Shown one piece after another: positions 6,315 to 14,186 of a stretch of DNA of 32,710 nt. Location: the NCBI GenBank assembly GCA_018971685.1, contig JAGXAG010000003.1, positions 88,366 to 121,075 on the forward strand, given 5' to 3'. This DNA is from Patescibacteria group bacterium. GTDB taxonomy: Bacteria > Patescibacteriota > Minisyncoccia > Phycocordibacterales > PALSA-1337. The translations under genes and the position numbers were made by a program. Within the stretch, counting starts at the first letter, position 1. Each line of letters opens with the position of its first letter. The notes beneath the pieces are model-generated. The model saw only the letters and a program-made list of their open reading frames with translations, was not told where the DNA came from and searched no databases.

Positions 6315-8675
6315 ATGCATCCGACCCAAGGACTGACTAACGCTGAAGCAGAGAAGCTGCGCGCAAAATTCGGGCCGAATACCATAAGCGAGCGGAAGAA
6401 ATCTGCTTGGCGCAGACTGATCAAAAAGGTTGTGTCGCCGATGTCCATGATGTTCGTGGCCGCCGGCGTGTTGTCAGCGATAGCCGGAGAAGGCGCCGAT
6501 GCCGCCGTTATCGCGGCATTATTCATAACCAATATAAGCGTTTCCGTGTGGCATGAATCAAAAGCTGACAATGCCATAGAGCTCTTGAAGAAAAATCTCA
6601 CCGTTATCGTAAAAACCATGCGCGATGGTGCGTGGGTAAAATTGCCGTCCATCGATCTTGTGCCCGATGATATAGTAGAGCTAACCGTTGGCGATCTTGT
6701 CCCGGCTGATATCGAATGTTTGGAATGCAAAAATGTTTCTGTAAACGAAGCCGCTGTGACCGGAGAATCGATGCCGAAAGAAAAAAACTTCGGAGACAAA
6801 GGTTATTCCGGATCCTTTGTAGTAACGGGTTTGATCCGTGCCAGAGTGACAGCTACCGGCGGCAAGACTTATTTCGGAACGGCCGTTTCGCTGGTTGAAG
6901 GGGATCGGCGTGCCAGTTCTTTGGAAAAAGATGTTCTGTCGGTGTCAAAATTTCTCTCGGTGATAAGTATTTTTTTGGTAGGTGTTCTTACCATAGCGTT
7001 GCTTGCCGCGCATCAGCCGATATTGAAGATCGCCACCCTGGATGTATCGATGCTTATTGCCGGCATACCGGTGGCACTGCCGACAGTCATGACTCTCGTA
7101 ATATCCGTAGGCGTTGTAAAGTTGGCACGCCGGGCTATAATAGTGCGACGGCTGTCTTCTCTGGAAGACTTGGCGAATGTCAATCTTTTGCTTTCCGACA
7201 AGACTGGCACTCTGACCGAAAATCGCATAACTGTCGATAAGATGGTTCCGCTTTGTCCGGATTTTTCAGATAGGCAGATATGGTCTCTGGCCATTGCGGC
7301 ATCTCCGGATCCGGAAAAAAATCCATTAGCGGTTGCCATACTGAACAAAGGCGGAGAATTGCGCTTCAGTGCGTGTCCGATCGTCGATTTCGTGCCAGGA
7401 GATTCCGAGCGCAAGCGCGCGACAATATTTTTCGATGACGGCGGCAATAGAAAAGCCGCTTCTCTGGGTGCTCCGCAAGTCATTATGGGATTGTCGGATG
7501 CGGATGTCGAACGCCGTGAAGCTTTCGTTAAGATAGTCGAGACTGCGGCTAAAGACGGCTTCAGGGTGTTGGCGCTGGCGGTCAGCAACACAGACAAGGA
7601 GGAAGCGATGAAATTGGCCGCGGTATTTTATTTGGCTGATGAAATCAGAAAAGACGCCAGGCAAACTATATCTTTTCTGAATGATTACGGTATTGCCGTT
7701 AAAATGGTTACTGGAGACGGATATGATGTGGCGGTCCATGTGGCGCATGATCTGGGCATAGAAGGCAAGATTGTCCGTAAGTCAGATGTGGAAAATGCCC
7801 CGGATAATATCAAAAACGAGTTCGCGCAAACCGCCGGTTTTGCAGAAGTGTTGCCTAAGGACAAATACGACATCGTGACATTGGCGAGGTCCGCGAACGC
7901 CGGAGACAGTTCGAAACCATATGTAGTTGCTGTTACCGGCGACGGAGTAAACGATGTGCCGCCGGTCAAGACGGCCGATGTCGGCATAGCGGTGGCGAAT
8001 GCGGTTGATGCCCTGAAGGGCGCAGCCGACATCGTCCTGACTTCTGCCGGCATAGCAGTTATACGCGACGCCATCATCGAAGCGCGCAAAATATTCGTGC
8101 GTCTTTATAATTACTCCGTTTACCGGATATCTGAAAGTTTCCGGCTCATCATCACTATAGCCGTTATCGGCGTCATATTTGGCACTTATCCGTTGACACC
8201 GGTGCAGATCATCCTCATAGCGCTTTTGGATGATGTGCCGATAATTTCCTTGGCTTATGATCGTGTGGTGGTATCGCGCGCGCCGGCCGCCATTAATGCC
8301 AGAAAACGTTTTACCATGAGCACTCTTTACGGGCTTACTGGAGTGGCAAACAGTATGTTTTTGTTATGGATTTCATATTCATTTTTACATCTGCCTTGGG
8401 CGGTCATCCAAACAATGTTCTTTCTGAAACTTACTGTCTCAGGGCACATGCTTATCTATGTCGCACACACCGACCAGCCTTGGTACAAGTTTTTGCCGTC
8501 GAAGCAAGTAATCTGGGCGACTTCCGTGACACAGATCATCGCCACCATTCTTTCTGTGGCCGGAATCTTTGTTTCGGCGATCCCATTGTCGTATGCTCTG
8601 CTTGTATGGGTATGGGCGTTCGGCTGGATGCAGGCCGGAGAATTGGTGAAGAGGATGTTCGCCAAACACGGTTAA
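6315..8675 (+). CDS. P3A-type (plasma-membrane H+-ATPase-like) P-type ATPase
   Basis: About 786 aa. N-terminal TLTNAEA-type cation-ATPase domain, actuator TGES motif (VTGESMPKEKN), TM4 AGIPVALPTVMTL (exactly the P3A form), phosphorylation motif SDKTGTLTEN (Asp295 from this start), TGDG, GDGVNDVPPVKTADVGIAV hinge, and TM6 ALLDDVPI, where proton ATPases carry their conserved Asp (LLND in most). It should expel protons at the expense of ATP and energise the membrane. The hinge NDVPPVK departs from the usual NDAPALK. ATG 6309 is also in frame, but the -10 at 6303-6308 abuts it, so I prefer 6315. A hairpin (8673-8699) covers the stop. In a reduced organism this pump could replace or supplement F-ATPase in making a proton gradient. 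Confidence 0.88.
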   Translation: MHPTQGLTNAEAEKLRAKFGPNTISERKKSAWRRLIKKVVSPMSMMFVAAGVLSAIAGEGADAAVIAALFITNISVSVWHESKADNAIELLKKNLTVIVKTMRDGAWVKLPSIDLVPDDIVELTVGDLVPADIECLECKNVSVNEAAVTGESMPKEKNFGDKGYSGSFVVTGLIRARVTATGGKTYFGTAVSLVEGDRRASSLEKDVLSVSKFLSVISIFLVGVLTIALLAAHQPILKIATLDVSMLIAGIPVALPTVMTLVISVGVVKLARRAIIVRRLSSLEDLANVNLLLSDKTGTLTENRITVDKMVPLCPDFSDRQIWSLAIAASPDPEKNPLAVAILNKGGELRFSACPIVDFVPGDSERKRATIFFDDGGNRKAASLGAPQVIMGLSDADVERREAFVKIVETAAKDGFRVLALAVSNTDKEEAMKLAAVFYLADEIRKDARQTISFLNDYGIAVKMVTGDGYDVAVHVAHDLGIEGKIVRKSDVENAPDNIKNEFAQTAGFAEVLPKDKYDIVTLARSANAGDSSKPYVVAVTGDGVNDVPPVKTADVGIAVANAVDALKGAADIVLTSAGIAVIRDAIIEARKIFVRLYNYSVYRISESFRLIITIAVIGVIFGTYPLTPVQIILIALLDDVPIISLAYDRVVVSRAPAAINARKRFTMSTLYGLTGVANSMFLLWISYSFLHLPWAVIQTMFFLKLTVSGHMLIYVAHTDQPWYKFLPSKQVIWATSVTQIIATILSVAGIFVSAIPLSYALLVWVWAFGWMQAGELVKRMFAKHG

Positions 8676-8699
8676 ATCCGCATTTGGACCGCAGATTTA
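8673..8699 (+). terminator. Weak hairpin after the P3A ATPase
   Basis: Arms 8673-8681 and 8691-8699 pair at 8 of 9 positions with a 9-nt loop; the first arm begins at the TAA stop. No U-tract follows. Confidence 0.3.
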
Positions 8700-8761
8700 G
8701 TTGCGGGCGCAATATCGTGTTAATATTACCAGTACAACTTTCCCATAAGGACTAAAATATA

Positions 8762-9562
8762 ATGTCGGACCATGCGATTTCAGTCAAAAACATTACAAAG
8801 AAATTTGGCGACTTGACGGCGGTCGATGACATCTCTTTCGGTGTGCCGGCCGGTTCGATCTTCGCCTTTTTGGGGCCGAACGGCGCAGGCAAGACCACAA
8901 CGATAAAAATGCTCACGACATTGTTGCACCCGACTTCCGGCACGCTGGAATTGAACGGCATGGATCCCGTCAAACACCCCCATGATGTGAGGAAATCGTT
9001 CGGCATCGTCTTCCAAGATCCTTCACTCGATGACGAGCTGACCGCTTACGAAAACATGTTTTTCCACGCCGGACTCTACGGCTTGCCGCGCGCCGAGACG
9101 CCGAAAAAGATTGAAGATCTGATGAAATTCGTCGAGCTTTGGGATCGCCGCGACAGCCTGGTCAAGACTTTTTCCGGCGGAATGAAACGTCGGTTGGAAA
9201 TCGCCCGGGGACTGCTGCATACGCCGGCGATTTTATTCTTGGACGAACCGACAACGGGTCTCGATCCGCAGACCAGAAATTATATCTGGACTTATCTGAA
9301 AAAGCTGAATGAAGAGCGCGGCCTGACCATATTTTTCACCACTCACTACATGGAAGAAGTGGAGCGTATCGCCAAAGAAGTTGTTATTGTCGACCATGGT
9401 AAGATCGTGGCCAACGACACACCGGTTAATATTGTGGCCAAGAACGGTTCGGTTTCACTAGAGGATGCCTTTATTTCGCTGACCGGCCGGGTTATCAGAG
9501 AAGAAGACGCCAGCGGCATTGACCATCTGCGCACCATGGCCAGAAGGTGGGGAAGGAGGTAA
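8762..9562 (+). CDS. ABC transporter ATP-binding protein, DrrA-like
   Basis: 266 aa. Walker A GPNGAGKTTT, Q-loop FQDPSLDDELTAYEN, signature FSGGMKRRLEIARGL, Walker B ILFLDEPTTGLDP, H-loop FFTTHYMEE. The FGIVFQDPSLDDELT stretch and the C-terminal extension after the D-loop match the DrrA/NodI group that powers ABC-2 exporters. Its partner permease lies at 10136, but a minus-strand PAP2 gene stands between them, so the two halves are not directly co-transcribed as an ordinary operon. A weak ribosome site (AAGGA, 8747-8751) precedes ATG 8762 by 10 nt, one of the few in the window. Expected function: ATP-driven export of a lipid, glycan precursor or drug; substrate unknown. Confidence 0.9.
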   Translation: MSDHAISVKNITKKFGDLTAVDDISFGVPAGSIFAFLGPNGAGKTTTIKMLTTLLHPTSGTLELNGMDPVKHPHDVRKSFGIVFQDPSLDDELTAYENMFFHAGLYGLPRAETPKKIEDLMKFVELWDRRDSLVKTFSGGMKRRLEIARGLLHTPAILFLDEPTTGLDPQTRNYIWTYLKKLNEERGLTIFFTTHYMEEVERIAKEVVIVDHGKIVANDTPVNIVAKNGSVSLEDAFISLTGRVIREEDASGIDHLRTMARRWGRR

Positions 9563-9579
9563 TCGGCAAGCCATATTTT

Positions 9580-10065
9580 TCAGAGGTTCGGTGGCGGTAG
9601 TTTCTGACGATTTTGCAGATGGCGCTTTATGACATAATGAACGGTTACGGTTGCCGCGATGGCTATAACCGCACTGCCGACGACATCGGTTGTATGGTGA
9701 ACGCCGACATAAACACGGGCTATACCTACGGTAATGGCGATAATCCAGAGCCACATGCCCAGCTTCTTTTCCCATATGGTGCCGATCATGGCTACAACCG
9801 ATACCAACAAAGCATGATCGGAGGGGAAGCCATTGTCGGCGGCATGTGCTATGAGAGGCGTGAAATTGTCGACCACGAACGGTCTCGGATCGTAATAAAC
9901 CATGCCGCACAGTTTGGCTACAATATAAGCCAACACGGCCGAGGCTATGGCGAGTATGGCCATGCGCATCCATTCTCGCCTCGGCTGCATGAAGAAATAG
10001 ATGGCCAAAATAACGATAGGTAGAACGAAAAGATATTTTGCCGAAAAAATGAAGAAGGCGGTCAT
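9580..10065 (-). CDS. PAP2-family phosphatase (undecaprenyl-diphosphatase-like)
   Basis: 161 aa, mostly hydrophobic with five or so membrane helices. The three PAP2 signature blocks are present: K-x9-RP in KLCGMVYYDPRPF, PSDH in GFPSDHALL, and the R-x5-H-x3-D block in ARVYVGVHHTTDV; the His residues form the phosphohistidine and the proton donor. Small BcrC-type members dephosphorylate undecaprenyl diphosphate on the outer membrane face, recycling the carrier for cell-wall synthesis and giving bacitracin tolerance. Other PAP2 members act on phosphatidic acid or phosphatidylglycerophosphate, so the substrate is inferred. It is placed antisense between the ATPase and permease of an ABC-2 exporter, 17 nt from the ATPase stop. 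Confidence 0.85.
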   Translation of the reverse strand: MTAFFIFSAKYLFVLPIVILAIYFFMQPRREWMRMAILAIASAVLAYIVAKLCGMVYYDPRPFVVDNFTPLIAHAADNGFPSDHALLVSVVAMIGTIWEKKLGMWLWIIAITVGIARVYVGVHHTTDVVGSAVIAIAATVTVHYVIKRHLQNRQKLPPPNL

Positions 10066-10092
10066 AAATATTATGGTATTATAATATCACAG

Positions 10093-10108
10093 GTTTCCAA
10101 ACGGAAAC
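10093..10108. promoter_or_regulatory. 16-nt dyad between PAP2 and ABC permease genes
   Basis: GTTTCC and GGAAAC arms, perfect over 6 bp with a 4-nt spacer, located in the divergent intergenic region just upstream of the permease -10. Candidate operator. Confidence 0.3.
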
Positions 10109-10119
10109 AATATCGGATC

Positions 10120-10128
10120 TGATATAAT
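10120..10128 (+). promoter_or_regulatory. Extended -10 promoter of the ABC-2 permease
   Basis: TGATATAAT. Its last two bases overlap the first in-frame ATG (10127); 7 nt later is a second ATG at 10136, where a leaderless transcript would begin. Confidence 0.5.
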
Positions 10129-10135
10129 GTCGTCA

Positions 10136-10885
10136 ATGAACTCTTACGCCATATACATACTCTGGCTGCGTCAGATCAAACGCTACTTCCGCTCCAGGTC
10201 GCGACTGATAGGGTCGCTCGGTCAGCCTATTGTTTTTCTTGTGGCGCTGGGCTTCGGATTCGGGCCGGTCTTCGCCAAGGCCGGCGGGGGCAATTATATC
10301 CAATTTTTGTCGCCGGGCATCATTTCTATGTCTATTATGTTCACGGCTGTATTTTCCGGTATAGAGCTCATTTGGGACCGACAATTCGGCTTTCTCAAGG
10401 AAACCATGGTGGCGCCGGTCTCGCGGCTATCCATCATGTTCGGCAGAACATTGGGCGGAGCAACCACTTCATTCATGCAGGGGTGTATTGTTCTAATTAT
10501 CACGCTTGTCATCGGTTTTCGTCCGGATCTCGGCATGGTGCTCTGGGGGCTTCTGTTCATGTTCGGTATCGCTATCGTCTTCACAGCTTTCGGCACAGCG
10601 GTGGCTTCGACCATGGAAGATATGCAAGGCTTCGGACTCATTGTTAACTTGGTCAATATGCCGCTCTTTTTCTTGTCTGGTGCTCTTTTCCCATTGAATG
10701 ATGCGCCAGCCTGGATACGCTACATCGCCGACGCCAATCCTTTGACCTATGGCGTTGACGGCCTGCGCACAGCCTTGACTGGTGTTACGGAATACGGCCT
10801 AGGTCTGGATGCTCTCGTCATTGCCGCAGTGACGGTGCTATTTTTGTCTGTTGGCGCGTGGTTGTTCGGAAAGATTGAAGTATGA
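10136..10885 (+). CDS. ABC-2 type permease, DrrB-like
   Basis: About 249 aa with six hydrophobic segments. The pattern RQIKRYFRSRSRLIGSLGQP near the N-terminus, FLSPGIISMSIMFTAVFSGI in the middle and NLVNMPLFFLSGALFPLND followed by NPLTYGVDGLR near the C-terminus is the classic ABC-2/DrrB signature. It would form the membrane channel for the ATPase at 8762. ATG 10127 is an alternative start but lies inside the -10 element, so 10136 is preferred. Its stop overlaps the following nucleotidyltransferase start by 4 nt (ATGA), indicating translational coupling. Confidence 0.88.
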   Translation: MNSYAIYILWLRQIKRYFRSRSRLIGSLGQPIVFLVALGFGFGPVFAKAGGGNYIQFLSPGIISMSIMFTAVFSGIELIWDRQFGFLKETMVAPVSRLSIMFGRTLGGATTSFMQGCIVLIITLVIGFRPDLGMVLWGLLFMFGIAIVFTAFGTAVASTMEDMQGFGLIVNLVNMPLFFLSGALFPLNDAPAWIRYIADANPLTYGVDGLRTALTGVTEYGLGLDALVIAAVTVLFLSVGAWLFGKIEV

Positions 10886-11385
10886 GTAAAATTATCATCG
10901 GCAAAAAGTCAAAAAGATCCAAAAAACCGAAAATAACGGTTGCCGTGTCCGGCGGCTTTGATCCGGTCCATATTGGCCATGTTAGAATGTTCGAAGAAGC
11001 CAAGAAGCTCGGCGATGAATTGGTAGTGATCCTGAATAATGACAACTGGCTGACCGCCAAGAAGGGTTATGTCTTTATGCCCCAGGAAGAACGCCGGGAA
11101 ATCATCGAAAGTTTCCGCTTCGTTGATCGGGTTATTTTCACCAACCACGACAAAAAGCCGAATGACATGAGCGTCTGCGAAGAATTGCGCAAACTGAAGC
11201 CGGATATTTTTGCGAATGGCGGCGACCGTCACGGTGGCAATATTCCGGAGTACGGTCTGTGCGATACGCTAAAAATCAAAATGCATTTTAATGTAGGACA
11301 CGGCGGCAAAGTGCAATCGAGTTCCTGGCTGGTTGACAAAGCCGGCAATAATTCCAAGCGGCGCGGAAAACGGAGGAGGAAATGA
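10882..11385 (+). CDS. Cytidylyltransferase-like (HIGH-motif) nucleotidyltransferase
   Basis: 167 aa. After a basic N-terminal tail (KKSKRSKKPK), the fold begins with VAVSGGFDPVHIGHVRMFEEA: the HxGH motif at His30-His33 is the nucleotide-binding and catalytic signature of the cytidylyltransferase superfamily (glycerol-3-phosphate cytidylyltransferase, RfaE C-terminal domain, FAD synthetase-like). The later segments PQEERREIIESFRFVDRVIF and KPDIFANGGDR fit the RfaE/TagD branch. It likely activates a sugar phosphate or polyol phosphate with CTP or ATP for envelope glycoconjugates, though the substrate cannot be read from sequence. It overlaps the ABC-2 permease by 4 nt, supporting an envelope-related role. 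The C-terminus ends in a highly basic tail (KRRGKRRRK). Confidence 0.8.
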   Translation: MSKIIIGKKSKRSKKPKITVAVSGGFDPVHIGHVRMFEEAKKLGDELVVILNNDNWLTAKKGYVFMPQEERREIIESFRFVDRVIFTNHDKKPNDMSVCEELRKLKPDIFANGGDRHGGNIPEYGLCDTLKIKMHFNVGHGGKVQSSSWLVDKAGNNSKRRGKRRRK

Positions 11386-11445
11386 TACGATATTTGTTCC
11401 TGAAAGAAAAAGTTGGATATTAATACGATAATGCCAGTAAAAAAT

Positions 11446-11475
11446 TTGACGAAGCAGGTGCCGGCACGCTAACAT
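11446..11475 (+). promoter_or_regulatory. Promoter upstream of thioredoxin
   Basis: TTGACG at 11446-11451, an 18-bp spacer, and TAACAT at 11470-11475. The expected start gives a leader of about 36 nt, unlike the leaderless genes nearby. The 133-nt gap before the gene holds nothing else I recognise. Confidence 0.45.
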
Positions 11476-11518
11476 GTGTAGACGCGTCAGTATTAATAGA
11501 AGCTAATTTTAAAATCCC

Positions 11519-11851
11519 ATGTCAAAAATAATAGATTCCAACCAGTCAGATTTCGAGGTAGTTGTTATCAAGTCAAACACACCCGTCCTGGTGGATTTTT
11601 GGGCGCCGTGGTGCGGGCCATGTCGGGCGATGGCGCCGGTTCTGGATGAGTTGTCAGACGAATTGGACGGCAAACTGAAAGTGGTCAAAGTCAATGTCGA
11701 TGAAGCGCAAAATCAAGGACTCGGCATGCAGTACATGATCCAAAGCATACCGAATATGAAAATATTCAAAGACGGTAAAGTCGTCCACGAAGTCGTCGGC
11801 ATGCGTCCAAAGGAAATGCTCAAAGAAGAGCTTGCACCGTTTCTCGTCTAA
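11519..11851 (+). CDS. trxA: Thioredoxin
   Basis: 110 aa, the standard thioredoxin length. Active site W31-C-G-P-C35 within VDFWAPWCGPCRAMAPVLDEL, the cis-Pro loop SIPNMKIFKDGK, and the C-terminal helix of the fold are all present. A cytoplasmic disulfide reductase supplying electrons to enzymes such as ribonucleotide reductase. No thioredoxin reductase is seen in the window. It is convergent with the SDR gene, with 12 nt between stops. Confidence 0.95.
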   Translation: MSKIIDSNQSDFEVVVIKSNTPVLVDFWAPWCGPCRAMAPVLDELSDELDGKLKVVKVNVDEAQNQGLGMQYMIQSIPNMKIFKDGKVVHEVVGMRPKEMLKEELAPFLV

Positions 11852-11863
11852 TCGCACACGATG

Positions 11864-12547
11864 TTACCACGGATATTTTTCTCCGTTATACCAGAATTTA
11901 CCTGTCTCAGGATTTGAGACTGCCAGTTTGTAGATATTTTCGGCGGCTTCGGAGGGCAATGTCGGGGCTTCCTCGCCACCCATGTCGGTCCTGATCCAAC
12001 CAGGATGGACTGAAGACACGATTATCTCCTTGTCTTCGTGTTTCAATCTATTGGCAAGAGTTATTGTGTACATATTAAGCGCACATTTGGATATTTTGTA
12101 TGCCGGATAATAATAGGGGAAATGAGAATTCTCCGGATGCTCGCTGTCTGTGAGCGAACCGGCCGCGGATGAAATATTCACAATGTGCCCGTTATTATTC
12201 ATCAGAGGGATTATACGCTCGGTAAAATCGGCCGTACCGATCAGATTGACTTCCAAGGTTTGGCGCAATTTGTTTGCGACAAGCGCGGTTTCATTCTCGT
12301 CAAATAATACGCCGGCATTGTTTATCAAAATGTCAATTTTTTCATTTGATTGTGAAATCAGCGCCGTGCAACGGACAATCGAATCCGGTTCCGCCAGATT
12401 GAGTTCCAATATTGCCAAATTCGGATGCTTATAAGGTTCGTTACCGTTGGTTGTTGTGCCTATAACCTTGAATTCTTCCGCCAAGAATTTATCCGCGAGC
12501 GCTCGTCCGATACCGCGAGATACGCCGGTAATGAGAACTGTTTTCAT
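11864..12547 (-). CDS. Short-chain dehydrogenase/reductase (SDR)
   Basis: 227 aa, classical SDR length. Cofactor motif TGVSRGIG (T-G-x3-G-x-G) near the N-terminus, NNAG in ILINNAGVLF, catalytic Ser in NISSAAGS, and the Tyr-Lys pair in YKISK (Y-x3-K). The C-terminal HPGWIRTDMGGEEAP is the usual SDR substrate-loop lead-in. It resembles C-factor/carbonyl-reductase-like SDRs; substrate unknown. The start codon is preceded at 6 nt by an extended -10, so the mRNA is probably leaderless. Confidence 0.9.
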   Translation of the reverse strand: MKTVLITGVSRGIGRALADKFLAEEFKVIGTTTNGNEPYKHPNLAILELNLAEPDSIVRCTALISQSNEKIDILINNAGVLFDENETALVANKLRQTLEVNLIGTADFTERIIPLMNNNGHIVNISSAAGSLTDSEHPENSHFPYYYPAYKISKCALNMYTITLANRLKHEDKEIIVSSVHPGWIRTDMGGEEAPTLPSEAAENIYKLAVSNPETGKFWYNGEKYPW

Positions 12548-12553
12548 GGAAAA

Positions 12554-12562
12554 ATTATATCA
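12554..12562 (-). promoter_or_regulatory. Extended -10 promoter of the SDR gene
   Basis: Read on the minus strand: TGATATAAT, ending 6 nt before the ATG at 12547. No clear -35. Confidence 0.5.
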
Positions 12563-12584
12563 TTAAATATTTGTTCTGGGTATA

Positions 12585-12612
12585 TTGACGGAACAATAAT
12601 TTCAGTTAAAAT
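12585..12612 (+). promoter_or_regulatory. Promoter of the 61-aa membrane protein gene
   Basis: TTGACG (12585-12590), 16-bp spacer, TAAAAT (12607-12612), then exactly 6 nt to ATG 12619. Confidence 0.5.
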
Positions 12613-12618
12613 TTACGC

Positions 12619-12804
12619 ATGAAACTCAATGATATTTTAAAACCAAATGTATTTTCAGAAATCAGTCGCGATATAGCGCAAGTATTTTTTGCTGCGATGG
12701 TGGTAGGACCGTTAATTGAAAGCCCAACTTTTTATATAACGGGTTCAGGGTTATTTCTATCATTAAGTTTTTGGCTTGTCAGTCTGCGAGTTGCGCAAAT
12801 TTGA
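12619..12804 (+). CDS. Small membrane protein, 61 aa
   Basis: 61 aa. An N-terminal polar helix (MKLNDILKPNVFSEISRDIA) is followed by two hydrophobic segments, roughly residues 21-36 and 41-58, linked by a short turn. I do not recognise a family. Support for its being real comes from a well-formed promoter placed 6 nt before the start codon and from the absence of any opposing gene. It lies between the SDR gene and an even smaller membrane protein gene with the same promoter geometry. Function unknown. Confidence 0.55.
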   Translation: MKLNDILKPNVFSEISRDIAQVFFAAMVVGPLIESPTFYITGSGLFLSLSFWLVSLRVAQI

Positions 12805-12825
12805 ATTATCAACATGACGCATAAT

Positions 12826-12831
12826 TATAAT
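12826..12831 (+). promoter_or_regulatory. -10 element of the 32-aa membrane protein gene
   Basis: TATAAT, 6 nt before ATG 12838. A TTGAAT at 12801-12806 could serve as -35 with a long, 19-bp spacer. Confidence 0.45.
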
Positions 12832-12837
12832 ATCATC

Positions 12838-12936
12838 ATGACTCAGGTATATATCTTGGGAGCACTGCTCCTGATAGCTTTCATATTGATGGGAATGTGG
12901 ATTACCAGAGATTCGAAAAAAGGCGGACAGCAGTAA
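12838..12936 (+). CDS. Single-TM microprotein, 32 aa
   Basis: MTQVYILGALLLIAFILMGM continues with WITRDSKKGGQQ: one hydrophobic helix followed by a short basic tail, so a single-pass protein with the positive end in the cytoplasm is likely. An upstream in-frame ATG at 12814 would give 40 aa but lies before the -10 at 12826-12831, so 12838 is preferred. No family recognised. It ends 8 nt before the convergent MacB-type permease. Its reality rests on the promoter spacing and clean TM-plus-basic-tail composition. Confidence 0.45.
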   Translation: MTQVYILGALLLIAFILMGMWITRDSKKGGQQ

Positions 12937-12944
12937 TTTTTGCC

Positions 12945-14186
12945 CTACTCATATCTGAGCGCTTCGATCGGATTGAGGCGGGAAGCTCGCCGCGCGGGGT
13001 AATAACCGAAGATTATGCCGATCGCCGCGGAAACGCCGAATGCCAGAATGACTGAGGAGATGGAAATCGATGTTTGCAGGACGCCCAGTTTTGTGACCAC
13101 ATAGGCCGCCAGCCAACCCAAAGCGACTCCGATGGCGCCGCCCAGAACGGTAAGAGCGACTGCTTCCGCGAGGAATTGGATACTGATGTCATGGCGCGTT
13201 GCGCCGATCGCTTTGCGCAGGCCAATCTCTTTGGTACGCTCGGTAACCGTGGTAAGCATCATGTTCATGATGCCGATGCCGCCCACCAGAAGCGAGATGC
13301 CGGCTACGGCCGCCAAAAGGATCGTGAAGGTGCCTGTCACGCTCGATGCCGCCGAAACGATCGATGCTTGGTTCAAGACATTGAAGTCTGCTTGTGTAGG
13401 ATCGGAAATATGATGTCGGTTAAGCAATAATGTCGTTATATCATTTTGGACTTGAGTCATAACTTGCGAAGAATTCGCCGAGATGCCGATGTTGGTTAGA
13501 TAAGTCGTGTCGCCTAGGAGAAAGAGTTGGGCGTCCGGCAAAGGCACAAAGACGACATCGTCTTGGTTATTAAAGCCGCCACTGGCGCCTTTTGACACAG
13601 TTACGCCTACCACAGTGAATTGGATGCCTTTGATACGGATGACCTGGCCCACCGCTTCATTGCCGGCACCGAAAAGATCGCTTGCGGTAGTCGGGCCGAT
13701 AACCGCAACTTTTGACAAATTAGTAATATCAGAATTAATTATAAACCGACCGTCATTGACTTGGAAATTATGTACCGTGGCGTACGCTGGAGTTACGCCC
13801 GTTACAGAAGTGTTGGTGTTAGTGCCTTTGGCAGTGACTTGATAGCGGCCGGAGATCTCGGGCGATACGGCAGCCACATTGGCGATTTCATTGCCGATGG
13901 CGGTTGCGTCTGCCGGCGTCAAAGTGTGCGAAGATCCGCGGCCGGTCGAGACCTGGTAACCGGGACCGCGCTCTGCGCCGGGGAAGACGATGAGCAGATT
14001 GGAACCGATCGATTCTATGCTGGCCTGGATCGAACCTTGCGCGCCTTGTCCGATCGAGACCATGGTGATAACCGAGCTGATGCCGATGATGATGCCGAGC
14101 ATGGTCAAAGCCGTACGCACCTTATTGGTGGTCAAAGCGGAAAAAGTTTCGTGCAGCAAGTCTCTGGTAGTCATGTTATTTAACAA
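12945..14186 (-). CDS. MacB/FtsX-type ABC transporter permease
   Basis: 413 aa. N-terminal TM helix in ALTTNKVRTALTMLGIIIGISSVITMVSIGQGA (MacB/LolC motif), a large extracytoplasmic MacB-PCD domain (about 50-270), then three C-terminal helices including GISLLVGGIGIMNMMLTTVTERTKEIGLRKAIGA, the FtsX-family core, and PARRASRLNPIEALRYE at the very end. It acts as a mechanotransmission permease with the ATPase encoded immediately upstream, which it overlaps by 11 nt. Together with the adaptor at 14925 it forms a MacAB-like system; with no outer membrane expected, it probably exports peptides or lipoproteins to the cell surface. Confidence 0.92.
   Translation of the reverse strand: MLNNMTTRDLLHETFSALTTNKVRTALTMLGIIIGISSVITMVSIGQGAQGSIQASIESIGSNLLIVFPGAERGPGYQVSTGRGSSHTLTPADATAIGNEIANVAAVSPEISGRYQVTAKGTNTNTSVTGVTPAYATVHNFQVNDGRFIINSDITNLSKVAVIGPTTASDLFGAGNEAVGQVIRIKGIQFTVVGVTVSKGASGGFNNQDDVVFVPLPDAQLFLLGDTTYLTNIGISANSSQVMTQVQNDITTLLLNRHHISDPTQADFNVLNQASIVSAASSVTGTFTILLAAVAGISLLVGGIGIMNMMLTTVTERTKEIGLRKAIGATRHDISIQFLAEAVALTVLGGAIGVALGWLAAYVVTKLGVLQTSISISSVILAFGVSAAIGIIFGYYPARRASRLNPIEALRYE

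Noticed and set aside
8758-8763. TATAAT at the DrrA-like start as a leaderless promoter
   Set aside because: It overlaps the ATG itself; this gene has a weak Shine-Dalgarno instead, so it does not belong to the leaderless set.
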